In this document: in pieces, positions 49,268-61,200 of the stretch
How positions within the stretch are numbered: the stretch's first letter is position 1
Layout: the number at the start of each line of letters is the position of its first letter
NCBI GenBank assembly: GCA_015680685.1
Contig: MNCI01009104.1
Location: forward strand, 63,541-127,540
Source: Gnetum montanum
Lineage: Eukaryota; Streptophyta; Gnetopsida; Gnetales; Gnetaceae
Direction: 5' to 3'
DNA length: 64,000 bases
Notes under the pieces: model-generated
The model's input: only the letters and a program-made list of their open reading frames with translations
What the model was told of the DNA's origin: nothing
The model's database searches: none
Program-made: the position numbers and the translations under genes

Positions 49268-52170
49268 ATGGCACCTAAACAAAAACATTCATAGGAAGGA
49301 GAACCCTCACAACCATAGGAGAAGCAACCTAGAGCTAGAAGGGGCCAGTATGAATAAGGCTAAGAATAACAAGAGGTGACCCATGTAATGGGACCACTTC
49401 GTGAGGATCCTGAAGTGGAATTTGTTTGACAAATTCCAAAAGAAGAAGTACCTACAGAATAATCCCAACGAGGGGAAGCGCCTGGACCTGTACCAAGGCT
49501 TGAGGTCACTCTAACTCAAGCCTACCTAGACATCATCAAGTCCTGAGAGATCCAAAGATTAGTTCTTCAAGAGATAAAATTTAGGTCATTTTTTAAGAAA
49601 GCTCTAGAGGATGTCAAGACACAATTGCAAGCCTCCCCTATGTGGCTAGTCATCACATCCAATGGGAAGTGGTACATGGGAGATACCTATCTCTTTTGGA
49701 ATAGCCGAAGGCTAGGGTCCGTTGTAAAAATCAAGAACATTCAAGTGTCCTACTTGGCGGAGGCCATCGCATAGGCACTAAGGTTGCCAAACATTGAAAC
49801 ATAGTTGGCAAAGATATTAACAAAAGATGATCCTGAGGCAGAAAAGGAGTGGACTTGGCAATTCTACAGGGTGGACCATCAGGAGTATGGTGTGTTTACA
49901 ACGGTGAAGTGGATTTATTTCAAGATTGTGGCCTATCACACCAATCCAATGGTGAGGCTAAGCAAGGTAACTACCTTCTTAGCTCAAGCATGCATCGATC
50001 TAAGCGGAAAATATTCCATTAACCTCCCACAGCTGGTTTATTTGGAGATCAAGAAGCATTTTAAGGAGAATAAACATGGAAGGAAGACCCTTCCCTTTCC
50101 GTGCCTTTTTAGGAAACTTTGCAAGAGGGTAGGTATTGTTAGCTATTCAAATGATACTCTTAGGCATGCTCCTTTGGCCTCATGGGCAGAAATCACAAAA
50201 GATAAAATGCTAACAACCATTCAAGAAGAGGAGCTACCACCACCACCACCCACTTAGGAGACAACACGAGAGCCCCATGTAGTCATTGAGCATTTATGAC
50301 AAATCTAAGAGCAGATCTTGAGTGAAGAAGAGTAACATGCAGGAATGAGTGGGGTAGATCCATTTATGTATCAGCCAGCAATGAGTTACCTTAATGAGAT
50401 GGCCTGAATAGTTAGCCAAATGGATAGGGGTCATTCCATTTTCTCTACCCAAAGAACACAACTACCTTCAAGGTTGGATCCCAACACTTAGGGGGTGATG
50501 GTGTCATTAGCAACACACATCATCTATTCCCATAATTCTCTAGGAATGTTACCACTTTCTCGATGAGGTTGGAGAAAGGTGAAGAGGCAACTGTCTTGGT
50601 GATGTAGCACTAAGGGCAAGAGACAGTGGCTGAAGTGGTAGCTAAAAATGTAGCTGAAGCACTGAATGCACCTGTGGCATTTGTACCAAATGTATTTGCA
50701 CTCCAAAATGTGTAGACATCCGTAGGCACAGTTAGCGGGAAATTGAACACAACCCAACATAAATAATTGTTGGAACGACTGGTAGGAACTGGGCAATTGA
50801 CTCTAGATATCTTTGATCTTTTAGAGAACATCACTGTAACCCAATCGAAGCTATTGAATGTAAGGGAAAGATGCATCGTTTTGGATGGGCAACTAGAAAC
50901 GACCCAAAAAAAAATCAAAGCTTGGCCACAGAGGTTGCTAAACTTTGTGCCCAACTTGCAAAAAAAGCAATCCTTAGCTTAGCAACAACAAGAGATGAAG
51001 CTATCAAATAGCTTTAAGAATGATTTCAAAAGGTTGAGAAAGAAGCAGTATTAGCCATCTTCAAATAGTTTGTGGCAAAAGCTAAAATGCACTCAATCAA
51101 AAAGGACTTGAATCAAATGCACCAAGAAAATGAAGCATTGATCGCACAAAATCATCACCTACAAAATGTTGATGCTCAGAGAGATCAAATGCAATAATTC
51201 ATTCATCAACAACAAGAGTAACATGCCAAAGTCAATATTGAACTGAGGAAATTGACCGTGGAGAACCCTAATTTGTCAATGGAGGAGGTACACACCTTGC
51301 AACAAAATTCTACCATCGAAATAATTGCCTAGAAGAACGAAGCTCTCAAATTTAAGAGAGTGAAAAATCACTACAGCGAGTAGGTTTTCTTGTAAAAGGA
51401 AATTAATGGAAAATAAATCTAGATAGCAAAGGCTAAAGTAAATGAAGCCCTTCAGCAACTCTAGCAAGAAAGAGAGATGTGGTAGCCCATCCTTGATGGG
51501 ATTGATGCTTACAACAAAGTAGAGATCTACTTGAAGGAGCTATAGATTGGAGAAATAATAGAGTATATGGAGTTGGTCAATCTCCATTATGAAAACTTGG
51601 AAATGTTAATAGTTGAATGACTGTGGTCAAAGTTGGAGAAATAAGTGGCTAGCTCATATCTACTATATGAGGTTGAGTTCAAACACCATAAGGACACCAA
51701 GCAAAAGCTTGAGACTGCTAACATTGAACTCGAAGTCCTCAAAGGATGATTCATAGATCAACAATCCATCACTAAGGACCTAGCTAGATAGATGAATGAC
51801 TACTAGGAGTTGAAGAACACAGTGTGAGCATTCAACATTGAACGCAAACAGTTCACTGCCTAGTTTGTTAATGTCAAGGAGTTGTTTTTAGTGATCCTGT
51901 GTCCTTGGGATGTGCCTGTTCCAACCCACATTGCAGAAGCTGCATGGATGGTGCATGATCCAAGAAGTAAGAAGGAGAAAATGAAAGCACTATTGGATGC
52001 TTTTCACCTCCCACCTAAAGTTGCAGTAGCAGTAGGACAACCATAGCTACCTCAACTACTGCTAGTGTGTGAAGTCGATGAAGGTCCCTCGGAGCCTTAG
52101 GAACCATCAATGCCTAGGACCGTTTGATCTTCTCCAACAAGCTTCACATCATCAAGGAACATGTTGTTCA
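49268..52170 (+). pseudogene. C1 post-pol frame: transposon-protein-like domain plus coiled coil
   Basis: The start codon at 49268 gives MAPKQKHS and a stop. The same frame runs through Pro/Glu-rich sequence to an open part at 49805-50257 (KWIYFKIVAYHTNPMVRLSK, LPFPCLFRKLCKRVGI). That part resembles the 'putative plant transposon protein' domain of Athila-like post-pol frames. A Pro run (EEELPPPPPT) follows. From 50767 to 52080 other frames give Leu/Gln/Lys/Glu-rich heptad-like sequence (LNQMHQENEALIAQNHHLQN), consistent with a long coiled coil. Its place is that of the env-like frame in Athila elements, but I see no signal peptide or membrane anchor. Many stops. Confidence 0.65.
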
Positions 52171-52366
52171 ATTTTTAAAGAGTTGTATCATAATATTCAA
52201 TTTTGTGTCCTAAACACCATCATTTTTTATAATGTGTTGATTTTTACACCCAAGCAGTTCATTTTTTGTCAAGTTAGTTAAGTTTGATTTACTGAAAGAA
52301 AAGTCAATCAATAATCTCATACCTTCCAAATTTTGTAAAATAACTCAAAGACAAGTTTTTATTCAG

Positions 52367-52377
52367 TCATAGGGGTA
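52367..52377 (+). promoter_or_regulatory. C1 polypurine tract
   Basis: gtcataggggta lies directly before the 3' LTR, a one-base variant of the A-family tract. Confidence 0.82.
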
Positions 52378-53240
52378 TGATGAGTCGTTGTTAGTTGGTT
52401 GCATCAACGAGGCCTCGTCGACGCAGTGTCTGTTCATTACCTATAAATATGCTCCTACCGGCCACATTTATGGGGAATCAAGATTTTAGTAGTAGCGAAG
52501 CTCTTGCATTTTATCTATTCAAAAGTTAGAGTTTTTTTCCTAAGTGCCCATAGTAGGAGTTATTGAGTGTACAGATTTTTATTTAAGCATTATTATACCT
52601 AAGTATGACTATGTGTGTGACAATAAAGATGAGCTTTTTGATAAACCTTGTAGCACTTTGAATAGATTAGCTATTTTATTTATGCATTTAATGTCTTTAG
52701 TTATTTATTAAATTCTCTTAATTAGTTATCAAATATTTTTTAGTTATTACATTAATGAGACAATTAAGCAAGATAGATTATACACATAAGTACGACTACT
52801 TCGAGCGTAACTCATATTCGCTTGGTAATCCCAGCAGCGTTATCGCTTGGTCTGCCCAGTAGCGTAGCATTTGGTCACCCAACAGTGGATATGTGGGTTC
52901 ATAATGTGTATGGAAAGTGGGAATGGATAATTATGTTAGGATTAGTTAAATGATTAGTTAATTAGTAATTTAGATTAGTTAATTAAACTCCTTTTATCTA
53001 CATTTCGAGCACCAAAATATAAAATAAAAAATGATAAAAATTGGATGCCTCAGTTACACTTAACCATACCAATGTATATCACAAGTGTAATTAGGAGGAT
53101 AACGATTGACCTTAAGGCTAGATTCACTTCCTAAAGTACTAGTGCACTGGAAATGACAGAGTTTGTGAAATTTGATCGAGTTGCACCTGAACACTTTGTG
53201 GTTCGTATGGTTGGGTGTAGGGGTACCTTGCTGCTCATCA
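52378..53240 (+). repeat. C1 3' LTR
   Basis: It starts tgatgagtcgttg and ends ttgctgctcatca, 863 bp. The TATA box is at 52442-52449. It has only one 37-bp U3 unit, against three in the 5' LTR. Confidence 0.93.
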
Positions 53241-53994
53241 GTTGTTTTGGAGAGCTAGTCTGGTTGTGTTGTTTACATCATTGGCCTGCAATAGCCTATC
53301 ATTATGTAAATGTTTTCAAAGGTTGAGCACGATTTAGTTTAACTTGAGCAGTCTTAAGGCTAAAAAAATGTTTATTCCCTGTGTGCATAGCTAGATTTTG
53401 TGAATTATGTATGCGCTTTTTCCATTCTGGCTTGCATATCTAGCATTCATTATTGTTATTATGATTTATAGTGTTTTTTCATGTTAGCCAATGAATTAGC
53501 GTCATTCTATAGGGTTTTCTTTTGGTGCTTTGGCCTCCACCTAAGCACCTTGGGTTAAAATAATTGAATGAATTATGTTTATACCATGTTGAATTTGGTA
53601 ATTTATCAATTTTATGGATAATTCTGTATATGTATGCATCGTTTTCTACATATGAATTATAACAAGTGATCTATATAATTTTGTATAATTAAAGAGTAGC
53701 CACAACATCTTTAATTATGCAAAATTATGTACTAAAAGCCTTTGGATCACATATGATACACAACATTAAAAATTATGTTTAATCATATGTAATATGATGA
53801 AATTTATCCCACAAGATTTTTTATTGTATTTAATATGATTAATTAGGATGATATGTTAAATTATTTTTATTAATTTACCCACAAGGATTAAGAAAAGGAA
53901 TATAATATAATAGTTTCATCGTAAGGATATATGAATTTGTTTGAATTAAAATTTACCCCACAAGAAATTTTATGTCATTCGATTCATATTTTTC
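53241..53994 (+). other. Copia element B leader, right of C1
   Basis: AT-rich sequence with no open frame I can support, leading into copia gag. It is taken as the continuation of 555-783. Confidence 0.55.
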
Positions 53995-54836
53995 ATGATT
54001 TACATTGGTAAACATGTCTTATGGTATTTTAACCTCAAATTTAGTAACATAAGCATGTTTGATTATGTAGTTATACAACTTGTAAGCTACTTTGATATTA
54101 AATGTGACATTTCTGAATTAAAGGGTGATAATTATAAGGTTTGGAAGGAGAGAATTCTTCTTCATTTAGGTTGGATAGACATTGATTATGATATCTGTAA
54201 GGATGAACCACCTATTGTTACCGTAATTAGCCATGCAAATGATATTGGTAATTATGAAAAATGGGAGTGATCTAATTGCCTTTGTGTCATGTTCATAAAA
54301 CTAAGATCTCGGCTAGTATGTGTGGTTCATTAGAATAGTATGACAATGTGTGTGCTTTGTTAAATGCCATTGATGAACAATTTGAGTCATCATACAAGGC
54401 GTTGGCCAGCACCTTGATAATGAAGTTCTCATCCATGAAGCTCACTAAAATTCATGGTGTGCATGAGCACATCATGCAAATGAGGGATATAGCAGCTCAA
54501 CTCAAAACACTTGAGGTTGAGATGTCAGAATCTTTCCTTATGCATTACATCTTAAACACGCTTCCACTGCAGTATGAACCCTTTAAGATTTCTTATAACA
54601 CACATAAGGACAAATGGTCAATAAATGAACTAATGACTATGTGTGTGCAAGAAGAGAAAAGACTTTCTATGAAAGAAAAAGAGAGTGTGCATCTGGCTAC
54701 ACAAGGAAAGAATAAAGAACAAACCAAAGGCAAGTGGAAGGTCAAATTGCCTACACAAGTTGATATTAAAAAAGAATCTAGATGTTTTTTCTTCAAAAAG
54801 AAAAGGCACATAGAGCAAGATTGTTCTAAATATTAG
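53995..54836 (+). pseudogene. Copia B gag
   Basis: The frame at 53995-54270 holds the copia gag signature LKGDNYKVWKERILLHLGWI. It is closed by a stop after NYEKWE and shifted at about 54300. The second frame (54348-54836) has the UBN2/gag region (MKFSSMKLTKIHGVHEHIMQ, FLMHYILNTLPLQYEPFKIS) and a knuckle-like CFFFKKKRHIEQDC. There the second Cys of C-x2-C is Phe and the Gly before His is Arg. Confidence 0.87.
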
Positions 54837-55304
54837 AAATGGCTTGAAAAGAAAGGTACTCAACTCTCACTTGTTTGTTTTGAATCTAATATGGTTGATG
54901 TTGTCCATGACACATAGTGGATTGATTCTAGTTTTACAATCCATGTTACCAATTCCTTGCAGGGGGTGAAAAACCTAAGGAAGCCAGTGGGAAGTGAGTC
55001 ATACATTTATTTAGGAAACAAGATGAGTGCACATGTGGAGGCAATAGAAACATGCATTTTAGGTTTAAGCAGTGGTTTTATTTTAGAACTAGAAAAGACA
55101 TTTTATATTCCAAGTTTTTCATGGAATTTAATTTCTGTTTCAAGGCTTGTATCATTGGGATTTTCCTTTAATTTTTCAAACACTATATTTATTTTATATT
55201 ATAGATCTAAACTTATTGGAAATGGTACATTGACAGATGGTGTTTTCAAAATTAATTTACAAAATGAAATTTCTTATACTGATTGTTGTGCACAATACGC
55301 CTAG
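54837..55304 (+). pseudogene. Copia B protease
   Basis: WIDSSFTIHVTNS near 54918 is the copia protease active site, with DSG changed to DSS. The open frame 54957-55304 continues GVKNLRKPVGSESYIYLGNK and FYIPSFSWNLISVSRLVSLG, typical of the copia gag-pol region. The GAG-pre-integrase and integrase core that should follow are absent. Confidence 0.85.
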
Positions 55305-56642
55305 AGCACAAATGCATACTAAACAACAACAAATCATTGAAGTTCCACAAACTGTTGACTAAGAAGTAGTAGATCTAGTTGAACAACAGATGCCAAAACC
55401 TATTGAATAGCCTATTGAACATCATGATCCTCAAGAGAATGATGAACCAACATTAAGAAGATCTACTAGAGTAAGGCGATCAATGATTCCTAGTGACTAT
55501 ATGGTATATCTACAAGAGTCTGACTACAACATAAGAGCTAAAAATGATCCTAAAACATTTTCACAAGCCATGAGTTGTAAGGAATCTAACTTGTGGTATG
55601 ATGCCCTGAAAGATGAAATGAACTCTATGTCATCTAATGGAGTATGGGATCTTGTCAAGTTGGTTGATGATGTAAAAGCCATTGCATGAAAATGGGGCTT
55701 CAAGACTAATAAAGACTCATTGGACAACATTGAAAGATATAAAGCTAGAATTGTTGCTAAAGGGTTCACTCAGAAAGAGGGAATAGATTGCAAGGAGACC
55801 TTTTCTCATGTATCTAAGAAGGACTTCCTTCATGTTATCATGGCATTGGTTTTCCATTTTGATCTTGAATTACATCAAATGAATGTGAAAATAGCATTCC
55901 TTAATGGTGATCTAGAGGAAGAGGTTTATATGAAATAACCTGAAGGATTTTTCTCTAGTGATGGTGAGCAATTGGTATGCAAGCTTAAGAAATCCATATA
56001 TGGATTGAAATAGTCCTCCCGTTAATGGTACTTAAAATTCCATGATATAATCACTTGATTTGGTTTTGAAGAAAAAATCATGGATCAATGTATATACCAA
56101 AAGGTCAATGGGAGAAAAATCTGTTTCCTTGTTCTATATGTAGATGATATTCTTCTTACAACCAATAATAGTGGATTTCTATATGAGGTGAAACATTTTC
56201 TCTCTAATAAGTTTGACATGAAGGATATGGGTGAGGCATCTTATGTCATTGGCATATAGATCTATAGGGATAGATCTTGATGTATTCTGGGACTATCGTA
56301 GGAAACCTATATTAATAAATTTTTATAGAAGTTTCAGATGAAAGATTGTTCACTAAGTATAGCACCCATTATGAAGGGTGACAGGTTCAATTTGAACTAG
56401 TGCCCTAGGAATGATTTAGAGAAAAGTTAGATGAGCAACATTCTGTATGCTTCAGTTGTTGGAAGCCTTATGTATGCTTAGGTTTGCACAAGACCTAACA
56501 TTGTATTTTTTGTGGGAATGTTGGGAAAATATCAAAGTAATCCAAGTATTGACCACTAGAGGGCTGCAAGGAAAGTGATGAGGTACCTTCAACGTAAAAA
56601 AGACTACATGCTTATGTATAAACAAATTAACTCCTTGGAGGT
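55305..56642 (+). pseudogene. Copia B reverse transcriptase, integrase missing, 3' part cut by F
   Basis: After an RRSTRVRRSMIP linker comes RVT_2-type RT: NLWYDALKDEMNSMSSNGVW, ERYKARIVAKGFTQKEGIDC, FDLELHQMNVKIAFLNGDLE, EEVYMK, KLKKSIYGLK, LYVDDILLTT (YVDD near 56138). Stops follow KAIA, YMK and GLK. The sequence stops at KDYMLMYKQINSLEV where element F begins, so copia RNase H is not in this window. The normal integrase between protease and RT is deleted at about 55300-55330. Confidence 0.88.
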
Positions 56643-57444
56643 TGATGAGTGGCAAGATACCCCTACACTCAACCATATGAATATGAGCATTTCACGCTCA
56701 ATCCGGTCGAACTCCAAGGACTAAGTGCTTATGCGCCTTAATGGAACAATCAGGGTTAATCAATCATTGTCTTCCCAAACTTACTTGTATTGTCATGGTT
56801 TTATGGTTAAGTAAGCTTGAGGTATATGATTTTTATAGCTTTTTCTCTTTTTATGTCTTCTGCTAATAAAGGAAAGGAGAGAGAACTAAGTGACTAACTT
56901 ACACTAACTATTCATTAACTAAGTTCTAAATGTTCCTAACACCAGTATCCATTCCCACTTGCCATACACATCCTAAACCAGTGCAACGTTGCTGGGATTA
57001 CCAAATGCTAATCATTACTGGGTTACCAAGTGTTACATGCATGCTCGAAGCGGTCGTACTGAGTGTATTTAACTAAGGGGGTTGAAGGTTGAGAGAGAGA
57101 TATTAATTAACTAGAAAAGCATTTAAACATTCAACAATAATTAATTACTATTTAGCTTAATTTATATGTTGCAAGGTTTATCATAAAGTTCATCTTTATT
57201 GCCGTACACAAATGTGTGCTTAGGTACAAATTGCTCAAATAAAGATATGTTCACTCCATGACTCCTACTGTGGGCACATAGAAATTATTCTAACTCTGAA
57301 ATGACAAAACTGCAAGAGTTTGGCTAAGGGTCTAAGTCTAACTATCTTGAACAAAGGACACTACCTCTTATTTATAGAAGATGAGGTAGCACACGATATT
57401 GCGTATGCGATATCACGTGGAGGATGCGATATCGCGGCTCATCA
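56643..57444 (-). repeat. F 3' LTR
   Basis: It reads tgatgagtggcaag ... cgcggctcatca on the plus strand, 802 bp. The minus-strand TATA box is at 57369-57376. U3 has gatatcgcg-type palindromes at 57385-57437. Confidence 0.92.
57385..57440. repeat. GATATC palindrome cluster in F U3
   Basis: cacgatattgcg, gcgatatcacg and gcgatatcgcg repeat. The solo LTR E has a longer version at 59740-59830. Confidence 0.8.
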
Positions 57445-57456
57445 TACCCCCATGAC
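57445..57456 (-). promoter_or_regulatory. F polypurine tract
   Basis: On the minus strand agtcatgggggta lies directly before the 3' LTR. Confidence 0.84.
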
Positions 57457-58992
57457 TGAATGAAAACTCATCCTTGAGTTCCTTACAAAATATTAGGAAG
57501 GTATGGGATTATTGACTTGAATGACAACTAATGGTGAATGGGGTGACATGTGAATGGATCAACATTACAATATGTGACAATATTAGTGTTCATGACTACA
57601 ATGAACACTATACATAATTGACATCCAACTTTATTTGGTAGCTGAGAGAGAAGAGAGAGAGAGAAAAGAAGAAGACATGTTGCTGCTGATGCTAGGATTG
57701 CACCATCCATTGTCCATCTATAACCATGCTATCAGTCTTGTTCCTTATACAACTGTTCCAGCACCAGTCCATCCTGAGTGTTTCCTCTAAATCTAGTCCA
57801 TTACTGTATGATTGCCATCTACATACACAACACAATCACATATGAGCAAGGATAAGTAAATCACAATACATTTGATACCTTGCCTTAGTGTAAGGTCCAT
57901 TGGCTGAGTTGTGATATGCCTAATACGAGTTCTAGAGATATAACACTGGTGACTACCTAAGGTGTAGGGGTTAGGAAAATTGAAAAAATTGGACCAAGGC
58001 CCCCATGACTAAGAGCGATCCTCTGGTAGCGATAGAATGGAAAAATATAAAGAATAAGAAAGATGGAGAAAAAGAAACAATGACAATGCCAATAAAATGG
58101 ATGTTAGAGATGGGAATGAACAAAAAAAATGTTGATTGCAAAAATTTTTAAGGGAAAGAAGTTAACTGGTGCACCAAATAGGAATGCCAATGGGTCCTCC
58201 CCAAAGCAGGCTCATGCCCTATATGCCCTGACAATCCCACATTCAAAGAGTCCATAGGCTCTGGAAATGTCATTTGAAAGAAAGAGTTAAAGTCTTAACC
58301 ACAAGAATTTACCAAAAAGAAAATAATGCATCAACCAAGATATAGACTACTGATACAACCGGCAATGAAGTGGAAAATGGAGAAAGAATGATGAGGAGAA
58401 GAGAATGGAATGGAGTCCCAAGAACAAGGTGGTGTACAACCCCTTGTGTATGTATGGTTAATGTGACTAAGTAGATATATTTCCAAATCCAGCCTCAGAA
58501 AATCCACATGTAGTGACTTTGCATTAATAGACTTAGCCAATCCATCCACTTGAAGTAACAGGAATGCTTCCGCCAAAGAGTCACTACCATTCCGAGGAAA
58601 CGAGAAGGGGAAAATTAGGAAGCAAGAAAGGGCCTTAGTTAGAGGGAACATGTTTGTTTAGTTCCATAACTGGTGTTTGTAGCCTAGATGATTATTTTTT
58701 CTAAGGGGTGTGCTTTGAATTCTCACTGTTTCTGTTTTTTTTTACGTGAGAACCACACCATGTAAAGACTTATTTTTATCAGCTCAGCTTTCCAATAATG
58801 GAGCAATGTCAGAATGGTAAGGAAAACTCAAGAAGAAAACATCCAAGCACCCAAGAGAATGGCCAGCACAAATGCATCAAATCCCCTTGAAGTCATACCC
58901 TTTTCAATCCTTGAGTCCTTCCTCAATTTGATAAATGCCCAGTCACAAATTCGTTAATAGTTTTATCATTAAAGAAAGGGATTGTACAGTTC
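57457..58992 (-). other. F post-pol region, LTR-proximal part
   Basis: This matches A1 8600-10319 in reverse, including a decayed copy of the short sense frame (57780-57900), the single copy of the 198-bp segment (57960-58140) and frameshifted antisense frames at 58150-58700. No intact gene. Confidence 0.75.
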
Positions 58993-59841
58993 TGATGAGT
59001 GGCAAGGTACCCCTACACTCAACCATATGAATACGAGTGTAACATGTGTGATCCAGTTGAACTCTACAGACTAAATTCCTACATGCTTCATGGAACACTT
59101 AAGGTTAATTATTCATTGTCTTCATAGACTTACTTGTATTTGTCACGGTGTATGGTTAAGTAAGTCTGAGGTATATGATTTTTATATCTTTTTCTGGTTT
59201 ATCTCCTATGCTATTGAGGTAAAGGGTTGAAGAGACTAATTGACTAACCCTAACAAACAAACTAAGTCTAAATTAACCTAGCGTCAGCATCCGTTCCCAC
59301 TTACCGTACACACCCTGAACCGATGCAACCATGGCTACTAAACACTAATCGTTGCTAGGATCACCACGCGTAATGCACGTGCTCGAAGCGATCGTACTGA
59401 GGTACTTAACTAGGAGAGAAAGGTGAGAGAGAAAGAAGTAAATAACTAATAAAGCATGTAAATAACAGATAATAAATAACAATAAATAAAATCCTAATTA
59501 GCCTATTCCATGCACTGCAAGGTTTATCCAAGAAGTTCGTCTTTATTGTCGTACACAAACTTGTGTGTAGGTACAATGTTTGCTCGAATAAAGATCCGTT
59601 CACTTTAGGACTCCTATTGCGGGCACATGGAAAATATTCTATTGGAGTGATCAATCTACCAGAGTTTCCCTACTATCTAGCCTAGGATGAGGAAACAAGG
59701 AAGAGCCACCTCTTATTTATAGATATTACGGTGCATCGTGATATCGCGGGGGAGGATGCAATATCGCGTATGCGATATTGTGAGGGATGCGATATCGTGA
59801 CGGCCGCAATATCGCGGCCCATGCGATATCATGTCCCATCA
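58993..59841 (-). repeat. Solo LTR E, F family, with target duplication
   Basis: It starts tgatgagtggcaagg and ends tcccatca on the plus strand, 849 bp. The target duplication agttc is perfect (58988-58992 and 59842-59846). The minus-strand TATA is at 59714-59721. The F post-pol sequence reads through it (compare A2 39700-39745). Confidence 0.92.
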
Positions 59842-59940
59842 AGTTCCAAGCTAAGAGAGACTATAGAAATTCATGGATGCATGGATGNCCATCAAGTTCC
59901 AAGCCAAGAGAGACTATAGAAATTCATGGATGCATGGATG
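59836..59940. other. Duplicated 52 bp around a single N (likely assembly artefact)
   Basis: 59836-59887 recurs at 59889-59940, with the N at 59888. The repeated part includes the end of solo LTR E, so it is more likely an unmerged overlap than biology. Confidence 0.8.
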
Positions 59941-60412
59941 AAGTGGACTCATTGCCTCTTATATCAAAAGAACCATACCTTAGTATCAACATTATAACTC
60001 AAAAGTAAAAACCAAACATTAGCAATCCATAGAATACAGTTCATACCACCATCAAGAGCACTTATTAGGTGATGAATCTAACAAAAAAAAATAACAAACA
60101 TAGACAAAAAAACGAAAATAAAAAAAAACAAACAATCACACAAAGAAATGAAAAAGTATCAACAATGTTGCAAAACAAAAACAAGAAAAGTTTAAGAAAT
60201 TTCTAAAAAAAAAATTGTAAAAAAAAAACTTAAAAAGAAAAGTTAGCACAGGTGGCCATCTCCCCCATGACTGAGTTGGAAGGGGGAGATCCGAAATAGT
60301 GAGTAGGATCATCCCTTCTTAGAGGTATTATGTGCACTGACCATTCTATATTCATGGTAAGGTTTGGTCTATTGCGCATTAACTAACAATCTCTTATTAA
60401 GGCTCTAGTCTA
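59941..60412 (-). pseudogene. F post-pol region, pol-proximal part, with integrase C-terminal remnant
   Basis: 59941-60240 is AT-rich with poly(A) runs and matches A2 39740-40030. 60242-60412 keeps the last codons of pol (SPFQLSHGGDGHLC) and the catggg(g)gagat tract. It ends at the deletion junction near 60412-60422. Confidence 0.75.
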
Positions 60413-60419
60413 CCTTTTT

Positions 60420-61200
60420 TAGGAACTTCCAAATTCCCCCAGTTGATGTTTTCTAGGTTAAGGTTTGGAAGTTGGTGATGGACTTGCTCGAGTACATCTA
60501 TGCTTTTGATGTAAGCACTAGTTATTCCCTCAGTTAGTTCCATGCATATTAGTGAGTTTCTCTCTTGATCAGCTATCAGCCATTGGGTGTCTCTTTATCG
60601 TGTGGCTGTTGCATACTGATACTTTTGTAGGTTAAGGTCTTGTGCACACCGGTTGCATGCAAGAAATGATAAATTTTACACAACCCATGATCTCTGCATG
60701 CAATTGCACCCTGTATCACTATATGCGATGCATGGAACCTGCTGCTTCTTGAGCTTTCCAAAAGTGTTCTCCTTAGATATTTCCAGGGAAAGACTGTGGA
60801 TTCCTAGATGTGCATCTACAGTACTTAGCCATGCCCTTCCCATTATTATTGGGAAGTCCCCTATGTCGTTATTCACTTGTATCACTAGGAAATTAGCTGG
60901 GTATGACCACCCACACATAGTGGTATTGATGTCCTCCACCAGTCCCAAGGGAATAGTGATGGACTGGTCGGCCAGCTCTGGGTGAATATTGCTCTTCCTT
61001 AATGGAGGTAGGTTCTAGGCTTTATACATTGCTTGTGATATTGAGTTGACTCCAGAACCTGAATCCAGAAGAGCTTTGCATGGCTCATTCCTAGCGATTT
61101 GGAGATAGATTAGGGGGCTTCCAGGATCAGAGAATTTTTTGGGAAGGTGGCCAACCTTAATCTAGTTAGTAACAACATGTGTTAACATAACTATATGCAT
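60420..61200 (-). pseudogene. F aspartic protease and linker
   Basis: The linker at 60420-60560 (LPNLNLENINWGNLEV) is joined directly to integrase remnants. The protease has ALLDSGSGVN with the DSG codons at 61058-61066, then the frame 60676-60948: INTTMCGWSYPANFLVIQVN, FPIIMGRAWLSTV. It ends GCNCMQRSWVV as in A1. One stop falls before the conserved Leu-Val-Glu block. Confidence 0.85.

Larger units (their letters stand above)
784..53240 (+). mobile_element. Athila-like Ty3/gypsy element C1, hosting A1, A2 and D
   Basis: The 5' LTR is 784-1037 plus 11265-11945. The internal region is 11946-18360 plus 47282-52377, and the 3' LTR is 52378-53240. Removing A1, A2 and their duplicated 5-bp targets leaves about 13.3 kb. 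Both LTRs start tgatgagtc and end ctcatca. The order primer site, gag, protease, RT, RNase H, integrase, post-pol frame, polypurine tract is complete. The flanks at 779-783 (atttt) and 53241-53245 (gttgt) do not match, so its own target duplication is lost or mutated. All coding parts carry stops, so it is not autonomous now. Confidence 0.88.

Noticed and set aside
49268-52170. An envelope gene in C1
   Set aside because: The position fits, but I see no signal peptide, membrane anchor or envelope motif. The content looks like a transposon-protein domain plus a coiled coil.
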